DNA from: Meandrina meandrites
Lineage: Eukaryota; Cnidaria; Anthozoa; Scleractinia; Meandrinidae
Direction of reading: 5' to 3'
Assembly (NCBI GenBank): GCA_963693305.1
Contig: OY855906.1
Location: 12,733,602 to 12,797,601, forward strand
DNA length: 64,000 nucleotides
This document shows, piece by piece, positions 45,362-56,634 of the stretch; position 1 is the stretch's first letter; every line of letters begins with the position of its first letter. The notes under the pieces were generated by a model. That model was not told where the DNA came from and searched no databases. It saw only the letters and a list, made by a program, of their open reading frames with translations. Position numbers and translations under genes: made by a program.

Positions 45362-46339
45362 ATGCTTAATAACTGTTCTATAAACTGTCAAGAAGAGGTA
45401 ATTCAAGTCAACAGTTCATGCTTTCGCCTTCCCATATTTCAAGTTAAAAATGTTCCACAAAACCTTATCGTGATTAACTGCGCCATTAACATCCTGTTTC
45501 TAATAACGGCGAGTATTGGAAACGTCTTGGTCATATCGGTGGTTTGGAAAACACCTTCTCTGCGTTTCCCTTCGAATGTGTTGCTCTGTGGACTGGCGAC
45601 TACAGATCTTGCAGTTGCTCTTGTTGTTCAACCTATGTACCTTTACATGGAACTGAAGCAATTTCTTGACAGCTACTCGGCAGGGTATCAGTGTGTCTTT
45701 GGCAAAGCTTTTCACATTCTGTCCTATTCAGTATGTGGTGTATCTTTGTTCAATGTTACAGCCATCAGCGTGGATAGGTTATTAGCGCTTCAATATCATT
45801 TAAGATACCTTAACATCGTCACCGTTCCAAGGGTCATGTACCTTATGATATGCAACTGGTTGGTAAGCGGATTTCTGGCAACTCTAATGCTGTGGAGTGG
45901 AAATAAGGTGTTTCTTGTTGTCATGGCTGTTGTAGTGGGCATTTGCCTTAGTCTGTCAGTGGCTGTTCATTTAAACATTTATTGCGTTGTTCGCCGCCAT
46001 CAACAACAAATACGAGCCCAAAGAGAAGCCGTCCAAGCACATATATCTAATGGTTTTAACGTTGTACGGTTTAAAAGAACCGCTGCCAATGCTCTATTTA
46101 TTCACTACTTTCTCCTCCTTTGCTATACTCCACTGTTCATCACATTACTGTTGACAAGCAAAGAAGATAATATTGATTTGGCGTCATGGGAGAAGGCCGA
46201 TAGCGCTATAGCATGGAAACTGACAAGTACGATAGTATTCATGAATTCCGCTGTGAATCCTTTTATCTATTGTTGGCGTCTTAGAGAAATGCGAGTGGCC
46301 GTTAAAAGGACTTTGAAGAAGATTGTCTGTAGGGTTTAA
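45362..46339 (+). CDS. Melanocortin-like class A GPCR, cluster copy 2
   Basis: This 325-residue intronless ORF is closely related to copy 1 in the same orientation. It has NCS and NSS sequons at the N-terminus, GNVLV in TM1, LATTDLAVALVVQP in TM2, VDRLLALQYHLRY at the end of TM3 (DRL instead of DRY), a tiny second extracellular loop (WSGNKVF), CYTPLF in TM6 and NPFIYCWR in TM7. The C-terminal tail is short (RTLKKIVCRV), with one Cys that could be palmitoylated. The ATG context is ATCATCATGC, the same as in copy 1. Confidence 0.88.
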   Translation: MLNNCSINCQEEVIQVNSSCFRLPIFQVKNVPQNLIVINCAINILFLITASIGNVLVISVVWKTPSLRFPSNVLLCGLATTDLAVALVVQPMYLYMELKQFLDSYSAGYQCVFGKAFHILSYSVCGVSLFNVTAISVDRLLALQYHLRYLNIVTVPRVMYLMICNWLVSGFLATLMLWSGNKVFLVVMAVVVGICLSLSVAVHLNIYCVVRRHQQQIRAQREAVQAHISNGFNVVRFKRTAANALFIHYFLLLCYTPLFITLLLTSKEDNIDLASWEKADSAIAWKLTSTIVFMNSAVNPFIYCWRLREMRVAVKRTLKKIVCRV

Positions 46340-46809
46340 TTTTTTGTGTTGTTGCCTCAGTGAGAACAGGATTTCAGTTGTTTGAGTGAGGTTGGCAGGA
46401 TATAAATAGTATTTGTTATGGTTCCACATTGATATTAATAGACCATGATGACTTTATTATACAACTATGTTCATGGGCATAAGACACGAATCCGCTAAGC
46501 AGATCTAAAAAGAAAATACAACCGCACTTAGCTTATTTGTATAGGTAATTGGATCAGTTTGTCGAGTATACCCAAGGAACAATATCACGTCTGTTTTCGG
46601 AATTTTTCAGAAATTGCTCGACAACAAATATTCCATGTGTTATGGTTTTATTACATGTGGTTTTTTGAGATGTTTCGTTTGTAAAATTTGAGAGAAATTC
46701 TGTAGGAACTTCGAGTGTGGTCACTTACTGGAGGTGATCGCGTTGGGAATTTCAAATGTACGACATCAGGTTAAGGGAAAACCTAATGATTGTAAATGTT
46801 CTATATTGT
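46340..46809. other. 3' flank of GPCR copy 2
   Basis: No gene is present. It is similar to the 3' flank of copy 1, including GTATAGGTAATTSGAT-type sequence. Confidence 0.5.
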
Positions 46810-46811
46810 TA

Positions 46812-47921
46812 CAGTGCGACTACTCGAACCGGGGCACCCTGAACAAAATTAACCAATCACAGTGTTAATTGAAAACAAAGGATAAGGACATTTTTTAGAA
46901 ACGGACCAATGACGTTCTAGAACGTAAACAAAAGATTAGTAACAAAATTTGAACTGTCAACAACGTTACGAACAGATGCGGACCTCTCAGGAAACTTGCC
47001 TTCTATTTCATTGGTTCATTTCGATCCTAAATTTTACATGTAAGTTTCGTCAAAAAGCTCTGTTCATGTTTTCCATGTAAAAGTTTCCAAAATGGCGTTT
47101 TATCAAAACGTTCAAGTTCGATTGAATCGTGACGGGGGATATATGATAATGGTCGCCGTCATTCCCAATTGTTACGAGAGCGTGTTTTGGACTTACATCA
47201 CACTGGAATGAACCAACAGATAATCGCAGGCAAAGTCAAAAGTAGTCGGCACTTTGTGCAAAACGTTTTGCGTGACTATTATTTAAACAATTCATCGATG
47301 CATGCACGGAGAGCAGCTGCGCCACGATCAAAAATGGTGGAAGATGTCGTTGAATTTCAGAAAACGAAAAACTGTGCAAGCCTAGCATTAGTAGCACAGA
47401 ACTGCAGCAAAGGCTACTGGACCTACTGCTCAACGGCATCGTTCATCATGTTGACCTACCGTGTTTTCGGTTACAGGTAAACAACAACCGTTCATTCCAT
47501 GCATTGCGTTTTATTTTATAGCATAAAAAAGTTCTTGTGAGAGCTAGAGATTGTCTGTAAATACAAAGCCAATAAAGGTTTGTTCAATTCCAACTGTATA
47601 CTAACGTTTCCTTTACACTGATCCTGATCGTGGCGGCGAATATTATTTATTATTCCATCGAATTTGAAAAGCCAAGACTGATTTTGCGTGTTCTTAAAAA
47701 TTTAGGATCGAAAGTAACCAATCAAATAGAAGGCAAGTTTCCTGAGAGGTCCGCATCTGTTTGTAACGTTGTTGACAGTTCAAATTTTGTTACTAATCTT
47801 TTGTTTACGTCCTAGAACGTCATTGGTCCGTTGCTAAAAAAATGTCCTTATCCTTTGTGTTCAATTAACACTGTGATTGGTTAATTTTGTTCAGGGTGCC
47901 CCGGTTCGAGTAGTCGCACTG
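46812..47921 (+). mobile_element. Tc1/mariner-like transposon (1,110 bp) with TIRs of about 200 bp and a broken transposase
   Basis: CAGTGCGACTACTCGAAC at 46812 is inverted at the right end (to 47921), and arms match over about 200 bp (46812-47015 against 47710-47921). A TA dinucleotide lies outside both ends (46810-46811, 47922-47923), the mariner target. The middle holds the start of a transposase only. The element interrupts duplicated GPCR flanking DNA. Confidence 0.85.
47145..47480 (+). pseudogene. Tc1/mariner transposase remnant: helix-turn-helix part only
   Basis: The frame reads GRRHSQLLRERVLDLHHTGM and continues through a paired-like helix-turn-helix (QQIIAGKVKSSRHFVQNVLR). There is no in-frame ATG at the expected start. 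After about residue 85 the family-like sequence (ELQQRLLDLLLNGIVHHVDL) continues in another frame, so there is a frameshift, and the DDE catalytic domain is missing. It cannot be a working transposase. Confidence 0.75.
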
Positions 47922-47944
47922 TAAAACTGTTGTATTAGTTCATG

Positions 47945-48655
47945 TTGGATTTTGCTTCCTCTCTCAACTTATTACATTCCTATAAAGGGAAGCTCCTTTT
48001 ACATGCCGTTCATATTACACATATTCCTTCAGTTCCACTCCTGACTAACGTTTTGCACGAAAACAAAACAGCATTTGCTCAATCTTATTGTTTGCAACAT
48101 TTAAAGTACGAGGCGACTGTGATTATATACATATATATACACCAATATCGATGGTTTAACATAATATGCGTGGGTATTTTGCGGGTTGCGTAGTATTTTG
48201 GAAAAATAAGGACAATGAGCAAAATTTCCCGCGTTTTATAAGGGATTCGCTATTCCACTATTATCAGCCAAAGTTTGGGTCGTTTAGTCCGGCCGTTTTG
48301 TTGCTCTGCTTTCCGTCCGTATTTTTGGTCTGTTCTACAGTGTAATGACGTGTCATATTTTGCGCGTTCTCATGACCTAATATGGCGAAATAGCGCAGTG
48401 GAATAATAAACGAACATAACAACATTTCTACAACGAGTAAATAAATAAAAGAAACTTCGCGAAAGTCGATATTACAACTTAAATTGGGTCTCGGTCTCGC
48501 ATGTGAGATGACAAATTTCTAGATCATTCTGCGAAGTTATTTTCGTTACAAGAGCTGGGAATTACCAGAAGTGAACAAAGTGGACAAAAAAGCCGTTTAC
48601 GCGACCCAAATTTAAACACTTTACGATTTAAATTGGATTATACGGATATCATCAT
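47945..48655 (+). pseudogene. Orphan 5' flank of a third cluster GPCR, coding body missing
   Basis: The stretch follows the 5' flank of copy 2 (44870-45361) up to and including TACGGATATCATCATGCTTR. After ATGCTT it diverges completely. The receptor body has been lost or replaced, so a third tandem copy existed. Confidence 0.7.
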
Positions 48656-50652
48656 GCTTGAGCTGTCTCTAATCAGCTTTTTTCCGGAACATACCTAACA
48701 TTTTTAATTATGTTTCTGGCAGTTTAGCAGTCGAAATGATATGAAAACTACACCAGTTACTGACTGGAATATCTGAGCATAATTTTGTAACCTTTACTTT
48801 ATAGTTAAATTTGAGAGTTCTCCAGTAAATCAATGTTCATAAAACTTTGCAATAAGATTGTTTCCATTACTAGCCATGCATGGTGAATGTTTAAAAAAAT
48901 TCCAGCCGTTTTTTTGACATTTTTGGAAAAAACGCTCAAACTCGAAAATTACCTCAAGATTATAACGGGAGTAATACTAGAGAAAAAAATTGAAATGTTT
49001 GGAATGACCGGAATGCAACTGACCCACAACATATACCTCGTGTCACGCGTGTAGCATCCGTGACACGATGCAAAAATATCGAGCAGTAGATTCGCGTACT
49101 ATAGTATCGTGCGTAATTAAAACAGAAAGAAACGGCAGTATGAAAAAAGTTAATTAAGTTTAATAATGTGAAGTCATTAAATAAATGTCTCACAAGCTCA
49201 CGCATTTTGTCACAAGTGTAACGATACGTTTTGTATGCCGATTGGAGGCCAGCAAATGCAATCAGTCGATTTTGTCTTAAGGATTTATCTTAAAAATATG
49301 TACGCTTTGTTCTCATTAATAAAATTTTGGATGCGTTTTTTATTTCAAGGCCATAGCTATTTATCAGTGGTTGTTATTCTACTTGCATTTTTACAAAGCA
49401 TAAATGAAGCCTTCGAACTCGAAACGGAAAGCGCTTCTACTAAAAAAGTAAAGTCCTAAATTTCCCCTCAGTTGATCAATGTCAGCAATTTAAAAAAAGC
49501 CTTTTAATATCAGCTTGAAACCTTTTGTTTTTTTCCTTAGGGTAGCTCAATATAGTTTTTTTACCACGCGCGCGATGATGATGCGAGCCTTATAAACCTG
49601 TGCTTGCGACCTGACGCAAGATCAGGCAAAAATGATTAACCACGGATTTATGTTAGACATTTCACAGGAAAACTTCATCCGCAATAGATTTTCAAGAATA
49701 TACAATGCTGTTGAAGTTTCCAAATGTTATGAGTTTTTTGGTTTTCTCCACGGGATTGCATAAAGCGCCCATGCAGTAAACACTATAAGCGAGCCTAGTG
49801 GCTTCAACGTTGACTCATGCTCAAATAGCAATCCTGGCGAATTTCAAGTCTGATGACGTAATTGGTATAAATGTATGGGGCACAAATGGCAACTTTCGTA
49901 TAGTTTTTCTCGAATTTCCTTCTGTGAAATTTCTTAAAAGTTGGCAGAGAGATTATAACTATTTTGCTTTACGGGGCGCTCATCATATGTTTTTACCCTA
50001 TGAACCACTTTAAAACATTTCAACCGGTGATTTATGGATAACTGAACCATTTATTTGCAACATAAAACGTTGTGGTGGATGATATTGGTTTCCATTAAAT
50101 GATCAAATATAATGGTTCCAAAACGTTGGATATTTACATGCTGATCACAATGCAATAATAAAACAATGAGGTCCCCGAGCTCTTTTTTTAGCTATAAGCC
50201 CTTAAAATTAAAATTAAGGGTACTTTTAATAGGTTATTCCATTGCTGTGGTAACCAGTATTGTAAAGAAAATCATCACAACCTGTTTACGAATGATTGGA
50301 TATTTTGGATCATACCACTTCTGTAGCAGCAACTGATAAAATGTGGTAGTACTGAACCATCAAATATCAGAGATGGAAAATGTTGAAAACCATTGCCATC
50401 CATCTTAAACCAAGCTTGGTTCCAGGACTCTGACTATCCCTTAGGACAAGTTTGAAACAGTGAACCGGGCAACCCAATAGAATGCACATTATCAACACAT
50501 AATCAAGCAAGTGACAAGAAAACAGAAAATCATCAACGACCGGAATATCGTCTTGATATATTAATACATTCTCAGAGTAAACATCTACAAAAAATGTATT
50601 TAAAGTAACGAGGAAAAGATTGAAAACCTCAACCTGGGGGGTACATCACACA
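48656..50652. other. Non-coding stretch, including the 3' flank of RDH8 copy C
   Basis: No gene was recognised. 49230-50100 is diverged duplicate DNA matching 17700-18080 of unit A. Near 50460-50480 lies the uninterrupted site GGGCAACCCAATAGAATG that is split by the MITE in units A and B. Confidence 0.6.
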
Positions 50653-53014
50653 TCAGTCAGCACAGAATCTATTGGTGATCAAATCAACAGACTTATTGCC
50701 ATTAATGTCTGCAAGTTTGGCCGCGATCTCATCAGGGCAATATTCCTTATTTGTTTGGTACCGAAAGTTTGGATTTTCACTCAGAATTACATCCTTAACA
50801 ACCTCTGCCACTTGCTCCGCGCTCAACACCTTGTCTGGCTGAGCACAGTAATGGCCGAACCTTTCAATCACTCTTTCCCTGATGAGAAGAGTTTTTGGGT
50901 CAGCAGTTGAGATGTCCACATCTCCGGCAAATACAGCGTCTTTCATTGGAGTGTTCACGGGACCTGGTTCAATGATGACGCATCTACAGAACAAAACGGA
51001 GACAATCAACAATTGACACTACTCGTTGTTTCCCGTACTCTATGCAAAGCACTTGATTCTAGAAATAAGAAAATGAACAGTGAATGTGCCAAAATTCTTG
51101 GAAAGTAGTTCTTTTGATGTTTAAGTTCCATTTAGGCGACAAGAAAAACGTTTCCTATTTTGTGCTAGTCCTACAGCCAATTAGTCTCCTTCGCAGCCGC
51201 TTTTTGGGACGTCACGCAACGCTCCCCCCAAAGAAGCGGCCGCTTCTCTGGGGGGGGGGGGGGGGGGAAGCGTTGCGTGACGTCCCAAAAAGCGGCTGCG
51301 AAGGAGAGTAACAGCCAATAACATCGCAGCAAAATTGATGAATCAGTATCAAGGGAGCAGATTTATATCACTGTCAAACTGTCAAACTGTCAAACCCTTT
51401 CCACTTGACTCTCAAGATGACCCCACTCGGGTTGTCGAAACGACAGTCATCAATAGCAATTCTTCTTTAGACACAAAATTCTCAGACCCCGCAATAAAAA
51501 TTCAAGAAATAAACGAGTAAGTAGAACTGACATTTAGAACATAGTTTCAGTTACCTAACATTAAACTGGCGGAGAGAGGGGGCTAATGACTCTGTCAAAC
51601 CTTCCACGGCAAACTTTGACGAGCTGTAAATTTCAGAGAATGGAAGCCCTGCCACTCCAGCATGGCTGCTATTGTTTATGATCAGCCCACTTTCCTTTGC
51701 TTTCATGTGTGGAATCACAGCTTTGATTAGACGGGCTGTGCCAAAGTAATTCACTTCAAAAACCTTTTTCATCACCTCCATTGGGATACATTCAAAAACG
51801 GTGAACAGATTCATACCGGCGTTGTTGACTGCAAAATAAACGTTTCGTCTTTATTGCTGTACAATAGCCCTAACTAATGTGATCGATAATTACCCTTCAA
51901 TTATTGTTATACTATTTTATTCTCTGTCTTCTCACAACCTAAGTATTCGGTACTAGTGTATTACATGATGTTCCTTACTCGAATTAAGATGTCTCGAGGT
52001 GAGGTCCCCTGTTTTGTGGGGTAAATGAGTCTTATCGGTCATGGGTCAATGAGTCAAGGTTTGTTACACATTGTTGCTTATCTAATATTGAATATTTAAC
52101 CACAGTTTGCCTGTAAGACGTTCCACTCAACTTTGCTTGTGGTTTGACCACTGCAATTTGCCTGCTGTTAGTTTGCTTTGTGGTTAGTTCCACTCTGGTT
52201 TGCTGGCGGTTAGTTCTTTGCGCTTAGTTCTAATCTGGTTTGCTTGCGATTAGCTTTCATTAGCTTTCATTTGTTATTAGAAAACAAACTGTAAGAAAGC
52301 ACGCTAAAAGCCGTACTTCTTTAACTCGATCGAAACAGAGAACTAGCACGAGCTGTTGACGTAATAAGGACGCGAGAAAAGAGAATTTACATTTTGATCA
52401 TGAAAATAAACGAGAGATTTAATTCTCTGTCCTCGCGGTTTTTTCAAGGAGGAATATAAAACATGTTTTCCGTGTAACTATCGAGTTATAGAAACAGTCG
52501 TGAAAGTTTGGAAAAATTCGAAAAAGCTGTGGAAACACTTGCCTATCGGTTCGTATTCCCACAGCATTTTTTGTTATCCCAAAGGTGTTTCTATAACTCA
52601 ATACAAACAAGGAACATGTTTTCTATTTCTTAAGTAATGGCAGCACTAGTTTCAAATTAACAACTATTTTTTAGAATTGACTCACAGACTCATGGCTCAT
52701 AAACTCTTAAATCCCGTCTAAGGCAACACAACAAAGTTCAGTTTCTCACAAACAACGTCAATTCTCCCCTCTTCATCGATCACTTCTCTTACAGCCTTTT
52801 CCACCGAGTAATCCGAACACACGTCCATTTGCTTGATTATCAATGTGTCACCAAGGAAATTCTTGCCTTCTTCTTCTAGCTGTCCTTTTTTCGCCAGATT
52901 TCTCATTGTTGCGTAAACTTTAAAACGTCTGTCCGCATCTTTCGCCAGAATAAGAGCAGTGGCGAGTCCTATACCACTGGAGCAACCAGAAATTACCACT
53001 ACTTTGGGCGCCAT
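50653..53014 (-). CDS. RDH8-like short-chain dehydrogenase/reductase, copy C
   Basis: Exons are 53014-52750, 51828-51555 and 50983-50653; intron phases 1 and 2 match copies A and B. The product is 289 residues with SGCSSGIG (cofactor), FNNAG, catalytic YSSSK, EPGPV and a full C-terminus ending RFCAD. The exon 1 donor is GTGAGA instead of GTGAGT. It is the most diverged of the three. As in the RDH8/17-beta-HSD1 family it should reduce or oxidise a retinoid- or steroid-like alcohol with NADP(H); the substrate is inferred from family only. Intron 2 contains the small foldback element 51182-51310. Confidence 0.87.
51182..51310. mobile_element. 129-bp foldback MITE with 42-bp TIRs and 9-bp TSD
   Basis: Left arm TAGTCTCCTTCGCAGCCGCT and its extension are inverted at the right end with one terminal mismatch. 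A centre of C-run, GAAGCGGCCGCTTC and G-run separates them. The TSD ACAGCCAAT is at 51173-51181 and 51311-51319; copy A has the single site (TTACAGCCAATAACATCC near 19445). Confidence 0.9.
52120..52300. repeat. Degenerate tandem repeat in intron 1 of RDH8 copy C
   Basis: Units of about 25-35 bp built on GGTTTGCTTGCGGTTAGTTC occur about six times. Related units are in intron 1 of copy B (38395-38490), so the repeat predates that duplication. Confidence 0.65.
52460..52625. mobile_element. Foldback MITE in intron 1 of RDH8 copy C
   Basis: AACATGTTTTCCGTGTAACT near 52460 and AGTTATAGAAAC near 52492 are mirrored by GTTTCTATAACTC near 52590 and GGAACATGTTTTC near 52611. It is absent from the equivalent part of copy A. 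Confidence 0.7.
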
Positions 53015-53836
53015 CGTCGGAGTTGGTGGTTAATTAACAGACTTGCGTGACACGATGGTATAAACCTTATTCGCCCTTAATACGTAATATTTGACACGTC
53101 CGTGACAACGTGGCATAAAGCAAGTCTCTTGAGCGCACCTCTGAGCCGTTTCGACATTGTAAGGAGAAAGTAGATGTTGATCCAGTGTCCAAGTGTACCA
53201 GAGCTGCCAAATTATTTCTGATCTCATTCAAGAACTCCTGCTGGTCTTTTTACCGGAATATATTAGTACTAGGAATAATATGGAGTCATTTTTGGAAACA
53301 ATGGTCAATAGGATCCTCGAGATATTGCAACTTTCTACTCTTAGAATAATGTTTCAAAGTATTTTTTTTAGATTCGCCAAGGCTGACTGCCAATAACTAT
53401 AATTTGAGTCGTTCCTCCTATGAGCCACTGGTCATTTTCTCAAGCCAAGGTCATCACTTAACAAAGGTGATGAGAAGTAAGTTTGACTTCTAGCACCATC
53501 TTCATGTACAAAAGAGAAACATTCTGCAGGAGGGGAGACCGCTTAGGGAGAGTCGACTGTATAACATCGGGTATAAAGTAAAATGGTAAACGTGACTTGT
53601 TGAATTTAGCCTCATCTCCCAAATAAACGTTGTTGATATCAGTCGCTTTTTTATCGGCGTTTTCATGTCACGCGTTTTCTTTCATCAGGCTTGTAGTAGT
53701 AGGAGTAGCGCATTTTCCGGTTTTCGGTCTTCCCTGTCTTCCGTATGTCTTCCTGCATACTAATAGCTGTCTTCCTGCATACTAATAATATTTCTGCATT
53801 CCCGCTGCATACTAATCAGTATCAGTAATCAGCACC
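53015..53836. other. Upstream region of RDH8 copy C
   Basis: The interval is similar to the region upstream of copy B (39390-39840 and 42465-42660). Three degenerate TCTTCCTGCATACTAAT units (53740-53820) come just before the candidate exon at 53837. Confidence 0.55.
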
Positions 53837-53947
53837 ATGGCAACATCCACTACCTTACCTCACTCCCTCCCACCATCGATCGTGACCTCTCCTCACGCAA
53901 TGGAACTGTCTCCACCTAAAAAGAGTAAACGCCCGCAAATACAGTTG
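53837..53947 (+). CDS. Candidate first coding exon of an unrecognised gene
   Basis: ATG in a strong context (CACCATGG) opens 37 codons, Ser/Pro/Thr-rich, with a basic cluster PPKKSKRP that could be a nuclear localisation signal. It ends at TTG followed by the donor GTGAGT, phase 0. I do not recognise the protein. The last exon at 63502-63597 also begins in phase 0, so both could belong to one gene with a very long intron, but intermediate exons would be expected and I found none. Confidence 0.4.
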
Positions 53948-54238
53948 GTGAGTTATTTGAATGATAAACCGAAAGGGCTTTCAGGCGATCCCGGCGTATT
54001 CATATAAGCTCACCTTACAAATATTTCAAGAGGGAAGAAGAACATTATCAAACTGTACTGTATTGAACGACCGAAAAAAAGTTTTGTTTGAGTTATTATC
54101 TGTGTGTGTTTTTTATTGTTAGTTTTGCGGCAATTCGCGCTCGCTATGTTTACTTTTGGGGTCACTGAAATGCATATATATTTTTTTTTGTTTGTGAGTA
54201 ATAATTCATTCTGGGGGTAGGTCTATTGTTTTATTAGA

Positions 54239-54456
54239 GAGGTTAAGCATGACGTTTACGGCAAACGGCAAACGGCAAACGGCAAAAATAATTCTGATTT
54301 TGCTCACTTTTTCTTTAGCACTTAAATAAAGCCAGTCAAAAAATAGGAAAAAAACCCTTAATCACAGTAAATGCAAACAATTTCCCTAAATTGTACAAAC
54401 GGCTAAAGTTCGATTTTTGCCGTTTGCCGTTTACCGTAAACGTCATGCTTAACCTC
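54239..54456. mobile_element. Foldback MITE with GGCAAAC-type repeats
   Basis: GAGGTTAAGCATGACGTTTA at the left is inverted at the right end, and next to it GGCAAAC repeats three times on the left and is mirrored on the right. No TSD was resolved. Confidence 0.75.
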
Positions 54457-54787
54457 CCTATGTCATGAAAAGAAACGACAAAATGTTAAGGTAATCATCA
54501 AGGTAGTAGATTTGAAACAGTTTACGCGTTATATACTGACCTAGGTAAAATTATCTTTCGCTATTGATTTCTAGTACAAACGAGATCTATTATTATACAT
54601 GAAAAAACGTTAGTCTATTATGCGGAAGGTTGATGGTTTTTCCATAATATAATATTCTCTTAGGTTGGGTTATAATTAAAAATCCAGCTTTTAAAATTTT
54701 TGTTCGTTTACTTTAAGGAATATAAAACAAGAATGAAGGTTTCTTGAAATGCAAAATCAATTATACTTATGAGACCTATAAGGTGTA

Positions 54788-54889
54788 CAGTTGAATCCCG
54801 ATAACTCGAACCTTCAAGGGAAATCGAAAAAGGTTCGAGTTATCGGGAGGTTCGAGTTATTGAGGGTTCGAGTTATCGGGATTCAACTG
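54788..54889. mobile_element. 102-bp mariner-type MITE
   Basis: CAGTTGAATCCCGATAACTC at the left is inverted at the right end, and TA flanks both sides (54786-54787, 54890-54891). Inside, GGTTCGAGTTATCGGG occurs in repeated form. Confidence 0.85.
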
Positions 54890-55149
54890 TATTTGCTAAG
54901 TACGGGTAGATATTCTTTTTCAAATCCTTTCCAAATGTAAACTTCTGGAACTGTATATATTGTAACTATCGTACAAGTATTTTTAATCAGTACCATTAAT
55001 CTATTCATGTGCAAATTCACCGGAATTCTCTGGGTCATTTTGGGTTCGTTTGCTTTTACTTAGTAGGGGTCTTATTCCTCTCGTGACACAGGGTAATAAC
55101 GTATACAACCACCTATTGTAAACATTATCTCTGTAATGTAAAGGATGAA

Positions 55150-55232
55150 ATATTCAGCATGTCGCGAGATTGGGACAAAGAAAAAATCTCAGTTTTTTTC
55201 TTTGTCCCACGCTCGCGACATGCTGAATAGTT
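55150..55232. mobile_element. Foldback MITE (83 bp)
   Basis: TATTCAGCATGTCGCGAG and TGGGACAAAGAAAAAA are mirrored by TTTTTTTCTTTGTCCCA and CTCGCGACATGCTGAATA, separated by a few bases. It would form a nearly perfect hairpin. Confidence 0.8.
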
Positions 55233-56634
55233 CATATTTCACGTTTTTCGAGCTTAAAATTTACCATTTTTCTTTGTTTATCATTATCTCTGTAGCAAGT
55301 CCCACTATTATAATACTAAGCAAACTAAGTCCTGTCAGTCTAAACTATCATTGTGCCTTTCTATCCTACTCGAACAATAACATCAAACCGATTGATGTTA
55401 CTGAGAAGCAGCCCTTCGAACCCTGATCCATTAGGATGTTTTCCATAACAAACAAGACGTAGGTCCTTCATCAGCAGTGTGACCAGTTTTAATCAGAGAA
55501 AGCGTTTTTACCGGCGACACGATTATATAATCATGGGGCGTCCTATCCCAAAATACTCTACAGCGAAATACAATGCTCAAATGTTTGTGAAAGATTAGTT
55601 AGTGTTTCACGGGTGAAGTAAAACCACTCTAATTTTCACAGTATCTAATAAGACTGGTTAAAATTGCATTTAATACCAGCCTAACATACATACATGAACT
55701 GTAGAATGAATTGTAGTGTAGCCTGAAAAAGGCTAATATCTTCGAGAACATAATAGTATTAAAAGAAGAAAAACAAAAGAAAAAATCTATTTACATTAAA
55801 AATATATTTTCATTCTTGGTCTTGAATTGGTATTCAAGGTAAGTAATTCCGTGGAAAAAAAAAACGATTCAATTTCATGATTCCATTCAAGGCCGCCATA
55901 CTACGGAATTATTATATGGACCAATTAATTTATACTAAGCTTTTATATACCACTGATTAAAATTAATAAGTTTTACTTACGATGGCGGACTTTTTCATTC
56001 ATGTTTTTATTGTCGGGGACAAAATTACGTCAACGATCATCCCTGAACCTACATGTATAGGGATCAATATGTGGAAATTTAAAAAAAAAAAGAAAAGAAA
56101 AACAGCAAATTTATGTAATGTTTAATAAATGAGCAGCAGTGTTTTATCAAGTTTAAAACACGACTTTGATAAAACACGAACTGCGAATTTATTGAACGGC
56201 TTTAAAGTCTTCTGATGTAGATCAACTCATTCTTGCACTAATAGTTAGATTTGGGTTATTTTGGCCTAGAAAATTGAGAGTAGAGTTTAGCCGTGTCTTT
56301 ATCAGATATAAAGACACTCACTAAACATCAATATCTTTTGTATTTTCTTTATGAATTATCAGTGAGTTTTTGAAGGAATATTAAAATTCTTAATTTTACC
56401 CAATGACAACCGATTATTTCTTCGTAGCCATATCGTACATTTATAATCTTAATAGGAAAAATTTGTACACAGTTGTAGCGAAATTTGATTAAAAATCATC
56501 CCTTAGAATTCATAGGCGAACTTTTGCTTTAAACTGCGAGACCTTTTCCTGGCATTTAAAAGGCTGCAAAGTTGCGGAGACACATTTGTCAAAAACTGTC
56601 AAAATTCAAATTCAGTCTATTTTCTGGATAAAGA
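55233..56634. other. A/T-rich non-coding stretch
   Basis: It holds no supported gene. It contains the 3' flank of the minus-strand GPCR at 56635. Confidence 0.5.
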
